NCBI RefSeq assembly: GCF_014204895.1
Contig: NZ_JACHMF010000001.1
Span: 5,518,001 to 5,582,000 of the forward strand
DNA: 64,000 bases
Direction of reading: 5' to 3'
Source of the DNA: Paractinoplanes abujensis
GTDB lineage: Bacteria; Actinomycetota; Actinomycetes; Mycobacteriales; Micromonosporaceae
Position numbers and translations under genes: made by a program. The notes beneath the pieces were generated by a model, which ran no database searches, was not told where the DNA came from, and was given only the letters and a program-made list of their open reading frames with translations. Shown here one piece after another: positions 8,481 through 16,004 of the stretch (positions are counted from its first letter, which is position 1; each line of letters opens with the position of its first letter).

Positions 8481-9677
8481 ATGGCGCTTCTCGACCAGAC
8501 CTTGGCGTTCGGGGCGAAGGGGTACGCCTGGCTCCCCGACCTTCGACGCCGCAGCCACGGCCGCCCGATCGCGCTGCGGATCGGCGGGCAGTCCGCAGTG
8601 GCGATCAGCGGCCCCGACGCCGCCCGCTTCTTCTACGAGCAGGGCCACCTCGAACGGCACACGGCGCTGCCCGCCCCCGTGGTCGACACCCTGTTCGGCC
8701 GGGGCGTGCACACCCTCGACGGCGAAGCGCACCGGGCCCGCAAGGCGCTCTTCGTCGAACTGCTGATGCACGAGGACGGCATCGACACCCTGGCCTCGCT
8801 GACCGGCAAGATCTTCGACGAGACGATCGACGGCCTGCGCGGCGGCGGACCGGTGTCGCTGTTCGACGAGACGGCCCGGGTGCTGTCCGAGGCGGCCGCG
8901 CGGTGGACCGGCGTACCGGAAGACGGGTCTCTCGACGACGACCTCGTGGCCATGGTCGACGGCTTCGCGACCCTCGGCCCGCGTCACCTGCGGGCCCGGC
9001 TGGCCCGGCGGCGGCGTGAACGGCAACTGGCCGGGCTCATCGACGCCGCACGCCGTCAGGAACCCACCGGCGAGCCCCTGTCCAAGATCGCGCACCACCT
9101 CGAGAACGGCTACCTGCTCGACTCGCGCACCGCCGCCGTCGAACTGATCAACATCATCCGCCCCACGACGGCCGTGGCCTGGCTCGCCGCCTTCGCCGGG
9201 CACGCGCTCGACCGCTGGCCGGGAACGCGGGCCCCGCTCCGCTCGGGCGACGACGACTACACGCTGGCCTTCGTGCACGAAGTGCGGCGGTTCTATCCCT
9301 TCGCACCCTTCCTGGGCGGGCGCGCGCGACGGGACCTGCGGTTCCAGAGCACTGACATCGCCAAGGGCACGCTGGTGCTGCTCGACGTCTACGGGCAGCA
9401 CCACGACCCGCGGGTCTGGCCCGAACCGTACGAATTCCGGCCCGAACGCTTCCTGGGGCGGAGGATCGGCGAGTTCGAGCTGATCCCGCAAGGGGGTGGT
9501 GATCCACGGTCGGGGCATCGCTGCCCGGGCGAGAAGATCACGATCGCGGTGCTGGGGACGCTGGTGCAGCGGCTGGCCAAACTCGACTACTACCTGCCGC
9601 CGCAGAACACCGACATCGACCTGAGCCGCGTGCCGGCCCGCCCCAGAAGCGGCGTGAAGATCGTCATCCCCCAGTAG
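8481..9677 (+). CDS. CYP152-family (peroxygenase-type) cytochrome P450, fatty acid hydroxylase or decarboxylase
   Basis: This 398-residue P450 resembles P450-BSbeta, P450-SPalpha and OleT. It lacks the usual I-helix acid-alcohol pair. Instead it has Arg227-Pro228 in NIIRPTTAVAW, the CYP152 signature that binds the fatty acid carboxylate and allows use of hydrogen peroxide. The ExxR motif is Glu267-Arg270. The heme ligand is Cys348 within GGGDPRSGHRCPGE, including the CYP152-type insert before the cysteine. The distal residue matching position 85 of the family is His77 (GVHTLDG): His85 in OleT favours decarboxylation, while Gln85 in BSbeta favours hydroxylation. The ATG at 8481 is preceded by AGGGG at a 9-10 base distance. 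No redox partner gene is nearby, as expected for a peroxygenase. The family call is firm and the product is inference. Confidence 0.92.
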   Translation: MALLDQTLAFGAKGYAWLPDLRRRSHGRPIALRIGGQSAVAISGPDAARFFYEQGHLERHTALPAPVVDTLFGRGVHTLDGEAHRARKALFVELLMHEDGIDTLASLTGKIFDETIDGLRGGGPVSLFDETARVLSEAAARWTGVPEDGSLDDDLVAMVDGFATLGPRHLRARLARRRRERQLAGLIDAARRQEPTGEPLSKIAHHLENGYLLDSRTAAVELINIIRPTTAVAWLAAFAGHALDRWPGTRAPLRSGDDDYTLAFVHEVRRFYPFAPFLGGRARRDLRFQSTDIAKGTLVLLDVYGQHHDPRVWPEPYEFRPERFLGRRIGEFELIPQGGGDPRSGHRCPGEKITIAVLGTLVQRLAKLDYYLPPQNTDIDLSRVPARPRSGVKIVIPQ

Positions 9678-9741
9678 TCCCTCCCCACCGCACCACAGGG
9701 GGCTGGCCAAAAAATACGCCTCGTAAAACCGGCAAATTGAC

Positions 9742-9750
9742 TTATCCACA
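9742..9750 (+). other. Perfect-consensus DnaA-box-like 9-mer
   Basis: TTATCCACA sits in the 99-base gap between the convergent P450 and GH20 genes. A single copy without neighbours is not an origin; it may be chance or a DnaA titration site. Confidence 0.3.
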
Positions 9751-9776
9751 GGGTCGAGCCGGTGATTTGCGAGACA

Positions 9777-11246
9777 TTATTTCCAGTCGATCTCCGGGGA
9801 GCGGTGGAAGTTGACGCCCTGGGCCTCGAACCGGGGACCGAACTCGGCCAGCCGCTGCCGGAACGACGGCCACGACCGGTCGGCACGCGGCGTCCAGCCG
9901 ATCTCGGCGATCGCGAGCAGCCGGGGGAACGCCATGTATTCGACGTCGGCCAGGCTGCGCAAAGTCTCGGACCAGAGCGGGGCCTCGACGCCGAGCAGGG
10001 ACTCCTCACCTACGCCGGGCAGGCGGTCGGCCGGGTCCCAGTCGTACGAGCGCTCGACCCCGAGCAGCCCGGCCCAGTCCAGACCGAGCGGGCTCGACTC
10101 GTCGTACTTCATGTCGAGGTAGCTCCGGTCAGCCGGCGACATGATCACCTGGTGCCCGCTCTGGGCGGCCCGCGCGACGCCGTCGTCCGCGGGCTCGATC
10201 CGCCAGTACTGCGGGACCGCGGTGGGCGGCAGTTCGACGGCGGCCATCTCGTGCCAGCCGATCGCCCGCTTGCCGTACTTGCCGGCCAGCGGCAGCACCC
10301 GCGTCATGAACGTCCGGTAGTCCTCGGCCGTCGTGCTCAGCGCCTCGTCGCCCCCGATGTGCAGGAACGGACCGGACGTCAGGCCGGCCACGACCCGGAT
10401 GACGTCGTCGACGAACGCGTACGTCTCCTCCCTGTTCGCGCACAGCGAGGAGTAACCCACCTCGGCGTCGGTGCGTGGCTGCACCGGCTCGCCGTCGCAG
10501 GTCAGCTCGGGGTAGGCCACCTGCGCCGCGTTGACGTGACCGGGCAGGTCGATCTCGGGCACGATCGTGACGAACCGAGTTTCCCCGTACGCCACCAGGT
10601 CCGCATATTCCGCGGCGGTCAGGAAGCCGGGGCCCTGGCCGTCGATCCCGGTGCCCTCGCCCCCGCTGACCTCGGTGAGCCGCGGCCAGCCCTCGATCTC
10701 GAGGCGCCACCCCTGATCGTCGGTCAGGTGCAGATGCAGGTGGTTGATCTTGAACTGGGCGATCGTGTCGATGTAGGACCGGATGTCGGCCGGGCCGTAG
10801 AAATGCCGGGCCAGGTCGAGCATCGTGCCGCGGTAGGCGAAACGCGGCTCGTCCTCGATCCGCCCGCCGGGCAGCACGACCTCGGCCGGGGCCGCTTCCG
10901 CCGCGACCTGGGCCGGCAGCAGCTGGCGCAGCGTCTGCAGGCCGGCGAAGAGGCCCTGCGCGGCGGGGGCGCTGAGGGTCACGCCGTCGGCGGCGATGTC
11001 GAGCCGGTACGACTCCGGGGACTTCGCCTCGTCGACGGTCTCATCCAGCCGCAGCCGGACCGCACCGCCGTCCGCCAGAGGCACCGGAAAGCCCGTGACC
11101 TGGCGCAGCAGACCGGCCAGTTCGCCCGCGACGGCGGCCGCCGCGGGGGCGGCGCTCACCGACACACCGGCGGTGACCCGGAAGTCGGCGGTCGCGTCAG
11201 GCCGGACCGATGCGGGCAGCGGAATGACGTCACCGAGTTGTCTCAT
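9777..11246 (-). CDS. GH20 beta-N-acetylhexosaminidase, cytoplasmic
   Basis: This 489-residue family 20 glycoside hydrolase removes terminal N-acetylglucosamine or N-acetylgalactosamine by substrate-assisted catalysis. An N-terminal GH20b alpha/beta domain occupies about 1-130, and the TIM barrel follows with HLHLTDDQGWRLEI and the catalytic pair Asp300-Glu301 in HIGGDEAL. There is no signal peptide, so it probably acts on imported chitobiose or recycled wall fragments. I prefer the ATG at 11246; a TTG nine codons upstream is possible. The start codon lies inside an imperfect 22-bp palindrome (11244-11265), suggesting repression at the promoter/start region. It is divergent from the GNAT gene at 11288, which is only 41 bases away. 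Confidence 0.92.
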   Translation of the reverse strand: MRQLGDVIPLPASVRPDATADFRVTAGVSVSAAPAAAAVAGELAGLLRQVTGFPVPLADGGAVRLRLDETVDEAKSPESYRLDIAADGVTLSAPAAQGLFAGLQTLRQLLPAQVAAEAAPAEVVLPGGRIEDEPRFAYRGTMLDLARHFYGPADIRSYIDTIAQFKINHLHLHLTDDQGWRLEIEGWPRLTEVSGGEGTGIDGQGPGFLTAAEYADLVAYGETRFVTIVPEIDLPGHVNAAQVAYPELTCDGEPVQPRTDAEVGYSSLCANREETYAFVDDVIRVVAGLTSGPFLHIGGDEALSTTAEDYRTFMTRVLPLAGKYGKRAIGWHEMAAVELPPTAVPQYWRIEPADDGVARAAQSGHQVIMSPADRSYLDMKYDESSPLGLDWAGLLGVERSYDWDPADRLPGVGEESLLGVEAPLWSETLRSLADVEYMAFPRLLAIAEIGWTPRADRSWPSFRQRLAEFGPRFEAQGVNFHRSPEIDWK

Positions 11247-11265
11247 CGTGGGAGCGCTCACGATG
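11244..11265. promoter_or_regulatory. Palindromic operator candidate over the GH20 start codon
   Basis: CATCGTG and CACGATG form perfect 7-bp arms around an 8-base centre (18 of 22 positions symmetric). The left edge is the GH20 start codon itself, and the site lies just upstream of a TAAACT element (11274-11279) for the divergent GNAT gene. A repressor here could control both genes; no regulator gene is adjacent. Confidence 0.4.
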
Positions 11266-11287
11266 AGGAACAATAAACTGTCTTTCC

Positions 11288-11821
11288 ATGTCGATCACGA
11301 CCCGTCGCGCCGGAGATGCCGACCCGGAGCTGTTGCACGATCTGGCCGAACGGACGTTCGGGCTGGCCTGTCCACCCGGAACCCGGCAGGAGGACATCGA
11401 CGCCTTCATCGCCACGAACCTGTCGGTGGCGAGCTTCCGGGGTTATCTGGCCGACCCGGAACGCATCCTGCTGCTGGTGCTCCGCGACGGCGTGCCGGTG
11501 GGCTACTCGATGCTGGTCGGCGGCCCGATCAAGGATCCGGACGTGTCCGCCGTGATCGACGAGCGGGTCAGCATCGAACTGAGCAAGTGTTACGTGGCTC
11601 CCGACCAGCACGGCTCGGGCGCCGCGGCCGCACTGATGACCGACACGCTGACCGCGGCCGGCGCGACCGGGGCCGCGTTCTGCTGGCTGGGCGTCAACCA
11701 GCAGAACGTACGGGCGGCGAAGTTCTACGCCAAGAACGGCTTCGAGATCGTCGGCACCAAGCGCTTCCTGGTCGGCAGCGAATGGCACAACGACCACATC
11801 CGCCGCCGCCCGCTGCCCTGA
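11288..11821 (+). CDS. GNAT-family N-acetyltransferase
   Basis: This 177-residue GCN5-related acetyltransferase transfers an acetyl group from acetyl-CoA to an unknown amine. The C-terminal half shows the family layout: a strand IELSKCYVAPDQHGSG (motif A, with the CoA-binding turn QHGSGAA), then a helix, then LGVNQQNVRAAKFYAKNGFE, the usual N-x-x-A-x-x-F-Y-x-x-x-G-F signature of motif B. The ATG at 11288 lies about 8 bases after a TAAACT element, so the transcript may have a very short leader. Its stop at 11819-11821 begins a run of 30-bp tandem repeats shared with the end of the convergent SGNH gene. The substrate cannot be inferred from the context. Confidence 0.85.
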   Translation: MSITTRRAGDADPELLHDLAERTFGLACPPGTRQEDIDAFIATNLSVASFRGYLADPERILLLVLRDGVPVGYSMLVGGPIKDPDVSAVIDERVSIELSKCYVAPDQHGSGAAAALMTDTLTAAGATGAAFCWLGVNQQNVRAAKFYAKNGFEIVGTKRFLVGSEWHNDHIRRRPLP

Positions 11822-11940
11822 TCCGGCCGGGCGACGTCGGCGCAGTCTGATCAGGCCGGGCTGACCTCGGGGCAGTCTGATCAGGCCGGGCTGACCTCGG
11901 CGCAGTCTGATCAGGCCGGGTTGACCTCGGCCCAGTCGAG
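11822..11940. repeat. 30-bp tandem repeats spanning the ends of two convergent genes
   Basis: Three 30-bp units (11851-11880, 11881-11910, 11911-11940) and one degenerate 29-bp unit (11822-11850) share the consensus TCAGGCCGGGCTGACCTCGG plus SGCAGTCTGA. The last unit is the coding 3' end of the SGNH hydrolase, including its stop codon. On the minus strand, therefore, each extra unit repeats in frame a DCAEVSPA-stop segment. The array looks like stepwise duplication of the gene's own end. Confidence 0.85.
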
Positions 11941-12663
11941 GAACTTGCCCGTGCGGAAGTCGCCGGACGACTGGCCCCGGATGCGGCGGGCGAGCCAGGG
12001 CAGCACATGCTCGCGGTAGTAGCGGGCCTCGGCCAGCACGCGGCGGCCCTCGACCGGGCCGGGATCGATCACGTGGGCGGCCCGCTCGTAGCCCAGCGCG
12101 TTGAGCACCAGGCCGGCCACCCGGGTGTGGCCGGCCGCATTGAGGTGCAGGCGGTCGGCCGACCAGTAGCCCGCCTTGCGCAGCTCGACGTCGTGGAAGG
12201 CGTCGACGAGCGTGATGTCGTAGCGCTTCGCCAGCTCGATCGCCGACTGGGTGAGCTCCTCACCGCGGCGGCGCATGCGGTTGCCCATGGGCAGCCGGTC
12301 GGACGGGTCGGCTCCGCTGAGCAGCACCATCCGCACGCCGGCCTCGGAGCAGCGCTGGATCGCCTTCTCGGTCAGCTCGGCCAGCCGCCGCATGTCGCCA
12401 CCGGGACGCATCATGTCGTTGCCCCCGCCGGCGAGCGTCAGCATCGTGGGCCGTGGCGACAGGGCCAGCGCGGCCTCGAGCTGCTCATGGACGATCGGCC
12501 CGAGCAGCCGGCCCCGGATCGCGAGATTCGCATACTGCACCGTCTCGCCCGTGCCGGCGGCCAGCCCCGCGGCGACCAGGTCGGCCCACCCGCGCACCGA
12601 GCCGTCGGGCTGCTCGTCACCGACGCCCTCGGTGAAACTGTCCCCGATCGCCACGTACCGCAT
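11911..12663 (-). CDS. SGNH/GDSL-family hydrolase, cytoplasmic
   Basis: This 250-residue serine esterase/lipase-like hydrolase has block I AIGDSF (catalytic Ser9), the block III oxyanion residue Asn82 in AGGGNDMM and block V Asp170-x-x-His173 in DRLHLN. All four invariant residues are therefore in place. No signal peptide is present, so it is probably cytoplasmic; the substrate (acyl ester, thioester or acetylated sugar) is unknown. The ATG at 12663 is preceded by GGAAGGG about nine bases upstream. The open frame continues further upstream, but only through low-quality Arg/Gly-rich translation without homology. The stop codon falls in the last unit of a 30-bp tandem repeat, so the C-terminus (EVNPA) resembles sequence repeated beyond the stop. 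Confidence 0.9.
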   Translation of the reverse strand: MRYVAIGDSFTEGVGDEQPDGSVRGWADLVAAGLAAGTGETVQYANLAIRGRLLGPIVHEQLEAALALSPRPTMLTLAGGGNDMMRPGGDMRRLAELTEKAIQRCSEAGVRMVLLSGADPSDRLPMGNRMRRRGEELTQSAIELAKRYDITLVDAFHDVELRKAGYWSADRLHLNAAGHTRVAGLVLNALGYERAAHVIDPGPVEGRRVLAEARYYREHVLPWLARRIRGQSSGDFRTGKFLDWAEVNPA

Positions 12664-13001
12664 CACGCCGCACCCTTCCACCGCGACCCGCCCCCGCGAA
12701 CCGCACCCGCTACGCACCGCCCCGGCGTCCTCGCCCGAAGCGCATCGGCCGAGGCTATCGAACGCTCTCGTGCCGAGCGCGACTTCGCGACCAGTGTCAT
12801 ACCGCCCCGCCCACCGCCCGCGCACACATCGACCGCGACGACGAGGCCGTCCGCCGCGCCGGACCGACGCCCACCGCGGCGCGGCAGGCCGGACCACCGC
12901 CCACCACCGCGCGGCAGGCCAGGCCGACGCCCACAGGCCGGCGCGCGCCGGCGATGAGCGAGCTTTTCGCTCCGGGGCGGTCGCGCCGGGGCCGGACGGG
13001 G
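12664..13001. other. Intergenic region, GC-rich, with short imperfect repeats
   Basis: These 338 bases separate the LLM oxidoreductase from the SGNH hydrolase, both leftward. The stretch 12830-12960 is built from imperfect copies of CACCGCGCGGCAGGCC and CCGACGCCCAC. Open frames cross it on both strands, but their translations are Arg/Pro-rich and unlike proteins, so I do not call a gene. The promoter of the SGNH gene presumably lies at its left end. Confidence 0.45.
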
Positions 13002-13832
13002 TCAGCCGACCAGTGGCTTCACCTCCTCGGCGACCCAGCTCACGTAGGCCGCCGGGTCTTCGCCCGGGACCGGCTGCAGGATGACCTTGCCCGCGCCGGC
13101 CGCCGCGAACTCGGCCACGCCGGCCGCGATCTCGGCGGGCGAGCCGGCGAGGCCCGGATAGTCGGTCTTGTAGACCTCGGCGTCGCGGGCCAGCTTCTCG
13201 GCCGCGCCGGGGCCCGTGAGGGCCGGCACGAACACGACGATCTGCGCGTCGGGCGCCGCCTTGGCCGCCTCGGCCACCTTGGCCGGGGTGGTGCCGCCGG
13301 AAAGAACCACGGCGTCGCCCACCTCGCCGGCCAGCGCGATCGTCTTGGGTCCACCGGCCGCGATCGACAGCACCGGCGGCACCTCGGGCGGCCAGTCGAG
13401 CCGGACGTTGTCGAGCTTGACGTAGCGCCCGTCGACCGTGACCGTCTCGCCGCGGAGAAGCGCACCGAGCGCCGTCGCATACTCCCGGAGCAGCGTGAGC
13501 GGGGACGCGGCACGGGCCCCGACCTGGCCCATCCACTCCTGGACGCCGTGGCCGATGCCCGGCAACGCCCGGTCACCGAACAGGCGCCCGAGGGTGGCCA
13601 GCTCCATCGCGAGGGAGGCCACATTGCGGAACGGCACCGGCATGATGCCGACGCCGACGCGCAGTCTCTCGGTCGAGGCGAGCGCGGCGGTCATGGCGGT
13701 GAGGCCGCCGTTGAGGAAGCAGTCCTCCCAGAGCCACAGCTCCTCCAGACCGGCCTGATCGGCGGCCCGGGCGACGGAGCGCAGGGTCTCGGGAGGATTG
13801 CTCGGCAGGAAGATCGCACCGATCGTCGTCAT
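13002..13832 (-). CDS. LLM-class flavin-dependent oxidoreductase (probably F420-dependent)
   Basis: This 276-residue member of the luciferase-like monooxygenase superfamily has a TIM barrel that binds FMN or F420. The N-terminus (MTTIGAIFLPSNPPE), LEELWLWEDCF, RLRVGVGIMPVPFRNV and PPVLSIAAGGPKTIALAGE follow the F420-binding branch, as in Mer and related actinobacterial reductases. The substrate is unknown. I choose the ATG at 13832 because the conserved first beta strand starts there; an ATG ten codons upstream (13862), with GAAGG upstream, is an alternative. A TATATA element at 13902-13907 marks the promoter side. The gene is monocistronic, with the next leftward gene 338 bases away. Confidence 0.85.
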   Translation of the reverse strand: MTTIGAIFLPSNPPETLRSVARAADQAGLEELWLWEDCFLNGGLTAMTAALASTERLRVGVGIMPVPFRNVASLAMELATLGRLFGDRALPGIGHGVQEWMGQVGARAASPLTLLREYATALGALLRGETVTVDGRYVKLDNVRLDWPPEVPPVLSIAAGGPKTIALAGEVGDAVVLSGGTTPAKVAEAAKAAPDAQIVVFVPALTGPGAAEKLARDAEVYKTDYPGLAGSPAEIAAGVAEFAAAGAGKVILQPVPGEDPAAYVSWVAEEVKPLVG

Positions 13833-13965
13833 GGCCCAGATTCTGCCCGCACCCTCTGACATTTTCGGGCCTTCGCCGCCTCCGCGATATCCGTGAAGGC
13901 TTATATACGTTCTGGCTTATGTGGCTCGGAAAAGTGTCGGAGGGGACCGATAGCTTCATTCGTGC

Positions 13966-13992
13966 GGATCGGCGCCACGGGGGCGCCGATCC
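13966..13992 (-). terminator. Hairpin downstream of the WYL regulator, no U-tract
   Basis: Perfect 11-bp arms GGATCGGCGCC/GGCGCCGATCC with a 5-base loop lie 33 bases after the stop of the leftward WYL gene. There is no T-run on either side; such I-shaped hairpins are common actinobacterial terminators. Confidence 0.55.
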
Positions 13993-14025
13993 GTCCAAAG
14001 TCGTCGCACCGGCGGGCCGGGCGGG

Positions 14026-14979
14026 TTACGGGGCTGCGGTGGCGCCGCGAAGCAGAGTTTCGGCTGTGGCGCGGACGCTGTCGCGGAGTTCGTCAGGGGA
14101 TTCGATGGTGAACGGCACGCCCATCACGCCCAGCACCATGACCGGCCAGCCCAGGTCGTCCGTGTTCATGTGCATGCGGCACGTTGCCTCGCCCAGTTCG
14201 TCCACCGTGCCGTATTGGCCGATCAGCGCGCGCAACGAAGCAGCCGGCGTCTCCAGCACCACCGACACGTCGTAGCGGGCCGGGATCCTCGACATGCGGG
14301 CGCGCAGCCAGGCCGCCGGGTCGCCGCCGGGCAGGTCGCGGGGGCGGAACCGGGCGCCGGTCAGTTCGGGGCCGGCCAGGCGGTCGACGCGGAAGCTGCG
14401 CCAGTCGCCCCGCTCGAGGTCCCACGCCACCAGATACCACCGGCGGCCGATCGGCACGAGGTGGTGCGGCTCCACGTAACGCGACGACGACGATCCCTCC
14501 CGTGGGCTGTAGTGGAAGCGCAGCCGCTCCTCGCCCCGGCACGCCATCGCCAGGGTGGTCAGCGCGGCCGCGTCCAGGGTGGGCCCGCCGCCGAGCACGC
14601 CGGGGGCGGTCACCGCCCGTAACGCGTCGATGCGGCGGCGCAGCCGGGGCGGCAGCAGCTGGATGACCTTGGCCAGGGCCCGTACGGAGGTCTCCTCGAA
14701 ACCGGCCACCGCGGATGTGCGCAGCCCGACGGCGATCGCGACCGCCTCGTCGTCGTCGAGCAGCAGCGGGGGCATGGCCGCGCCCGCCTGGAGCTGGTAG
14801 CCGCCGGCCACGCCGCGGCTGGCGTCGACCGGGTAGCCCAGTTCGCGCAGCCGGTCGACGTCGCGGCGCAGGGTGCGCGGGCTGACGTCGAGCCGGCCGG
14901 CGAGTTCCGAGCCCGGCCAGTAGCGGTGGGTCTGCAGCAGGGAGAGCAGTCGCAGCATCCGCGCACTCGTGTTCGCCAT
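14026..14979 (-). CDS. HTH plus WYL-domain regulator divergent from a DrrAB-like exporter
   Basis: This 317-residue regulator has a winged HTH at about 5-60 (ELAGRLDVSPRTLRRDVDRL) and a WYL domain at about 140-215, with the core YVEPHHLVPIGRRWYLVAW. A C-terminal WCX-like extension contains PVMVLGVMGVPFTIE. It starts at the ATG at 14979 (GGAG upstream), and its start is 62 bases from the start of the ABC exporter genes on the opposite strand. The shared short promoter region makes it the likely local regulator of the exporter, by analogy with other divergent regulator/exporter pairs. It is a second, distinct WYL regulator relative to the one at 4585-5574. Confidence 0.9.
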   Translation of the reverse strand: MANTSARMLRLLSLLQTHRYWPGSELAGRLDVSPRTLRRDVDRLRELGYPVDASRGVAGGYQLQAGAAMPPLLLDDDEAVAIAVGLRTSAVAGFEETSVRALAKVIQLLPPRLRRRIDALRAVTAPGVLGGGPTLDAAALTTLAMACRGEERLRFHYSPREGSSSSRYVEPHHLVPIGRRWYLVAWDLERGDWRSFRVDRLAGPELTGARFRPRDLPGGDPAAWLRARMSRIPARYDVSVVLETPAASLRALIGQYGTVDELGEATCRMHMNTDDLGWPVMVLGVMGVPFTIESPDELRDSVRATAETLLRGATAAP

Positions 14980-15041
14980 GACTACAGACTCCGTCGCATT
15001 CAGGTCAGGAAGTGGCCGCAAGCGACCCTAACTTGAGAAGC

Positions 15042-16001
15042 ATGATTGAGACACAGGGGCTGACGAAGCACTTCAAGGACGTGCGGGCCGTCGACGGCAT
15101 CGATCTGACCGTGGCTCCGGGCGAGTTGGTCGCGCTGCTCGGGCCGAACGGGGCCGGCAAGTCGACGACGCTGCGGATGCTGACGACGCTCATCCCGCCG
15201 ACCGCGGGGACGGCCCGGGTGGCCGGGTTCGACGTGGTGCGGCAGCAGCGCGAGGTGCGCCTGCGGATCGGTTACATCGGGCAGGGCAACGGCGCCGGGC
15301 ACAGCCAGCGCGGGCGCGACGAGCTGATCAGCCAGGGCCGGGCGTACGGGTTGGGGGTCAGGGACGCCCGGACGCGCGCGGCCACCCTGATCGACTCGCT
15401 GGGTCTGGGCGAGGTGGCCGACCGGCGTGTCTCAAGCCTCTCCGGGGGTCAGCGCCGCCGGCTCGACATCGCGATGGGCCTGATCCACTCGCCCGAACTG
15501 CTGTTCCTGGACGAGCCGTCGACGGGGCTGGACCCGCAGAACCGGGCCAACCTGCAGGAGCACATCCTCGACCTGCGGGCCCGGCACGCCACGACGATCG
15601 TGCTGACCACGCACTATCTCGACGAAGCGGACTCGATGGCCGAGCGGGTGATCGTCGTCGACCACGGGCGGATCATCGCCGACGACAGCCCGCAGCGGCT
15701 CAAGGCCGAGCACGTGGGCGATCGGATCATCCTTGGGTTCGACCACGAGACGGAGGCCGCGAGCGCCGCGTCAGCTTTGGGCGGGCTTGATCCCGTACGG
15801 GAGGGAACTCGGCTTTTGATCGCGACGCAGGAGGCACCGCGGCGGGTGACCGGGCTGCTCGACGACCTGCGGGCCCATGGCACTCCCGCCGCCGAGGTCG
15901 AGGTGGTCCGGCCGACTCTCGATGACGTGTTTCTGCAGCTGACCGGGCGCAGCCTGCGTGAGGGCGGCGCCGCCGATACGCGCGAACTCGTGGAGGTCTG
16001 A
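15042..16001 (+). CDS. ABC transporter ATP-binding protein, DrrA (daunorubicin resistance) family
   Basis: This 319-residue ATPase subunit belongs to an ABC-2 type drug or lipid exporter. It has Walker A GPNGAGKST (34-42), signature LSGGQ (133-137), Walker B LLFLDEP (153-159) and a switch His in TTHYLDEAD. The C-terminal DrrA tail, VRPTLDDVFLQLTGRSL, is characteristic of the family. The ATG at 15042 follows GAGAAG closely. It is coupled to the permease gene that begins three bases after its stop. DrrA-like proteins with a single permease form A2B2 exporters for hydrophobic compounds; the substrate here is unknown. The divergent WYL regulator at 14026-14979 is the probable controller. Confidence 0.93.
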   Translation: MIETQGLTKHFKDVRAVDGIDLTVAPGELVALLGPNGAGKSTTLRMLTTLIPPTAGTARVAGFDVVRQQREVRLRIGYIGQGNGAGHSQRGRDELISQGRAYGLGVRDARTRAATLIDSLGLGEVADRRVSSLSGGQRRRLDIAMGLIHSPELLFLDEPSTGLDPQNRANLQEHILDLRARHATTIVLTTHYLDEADSMAERVIVVDHGRIIADDSPQRLKAEHVGDRIILGFDHETEAASAASALGGLDPVREGTRLLIATQEAPRRVTGLLDDLRAHGTPAAEVEVVRPTLDDVFLQLTGRSLREGGAADTRELVEV

Positions 16002-16004
16002 GCC

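Noticed and set aside
12664..13536. Upstream extension of the SGNH hydrolase to about 541 residues
   Set aside because: The added segment is Arg/Gly-rich, overlaps the LLM gene in another frame, and is followed by a normal start with a ribosome binding site at 12663.
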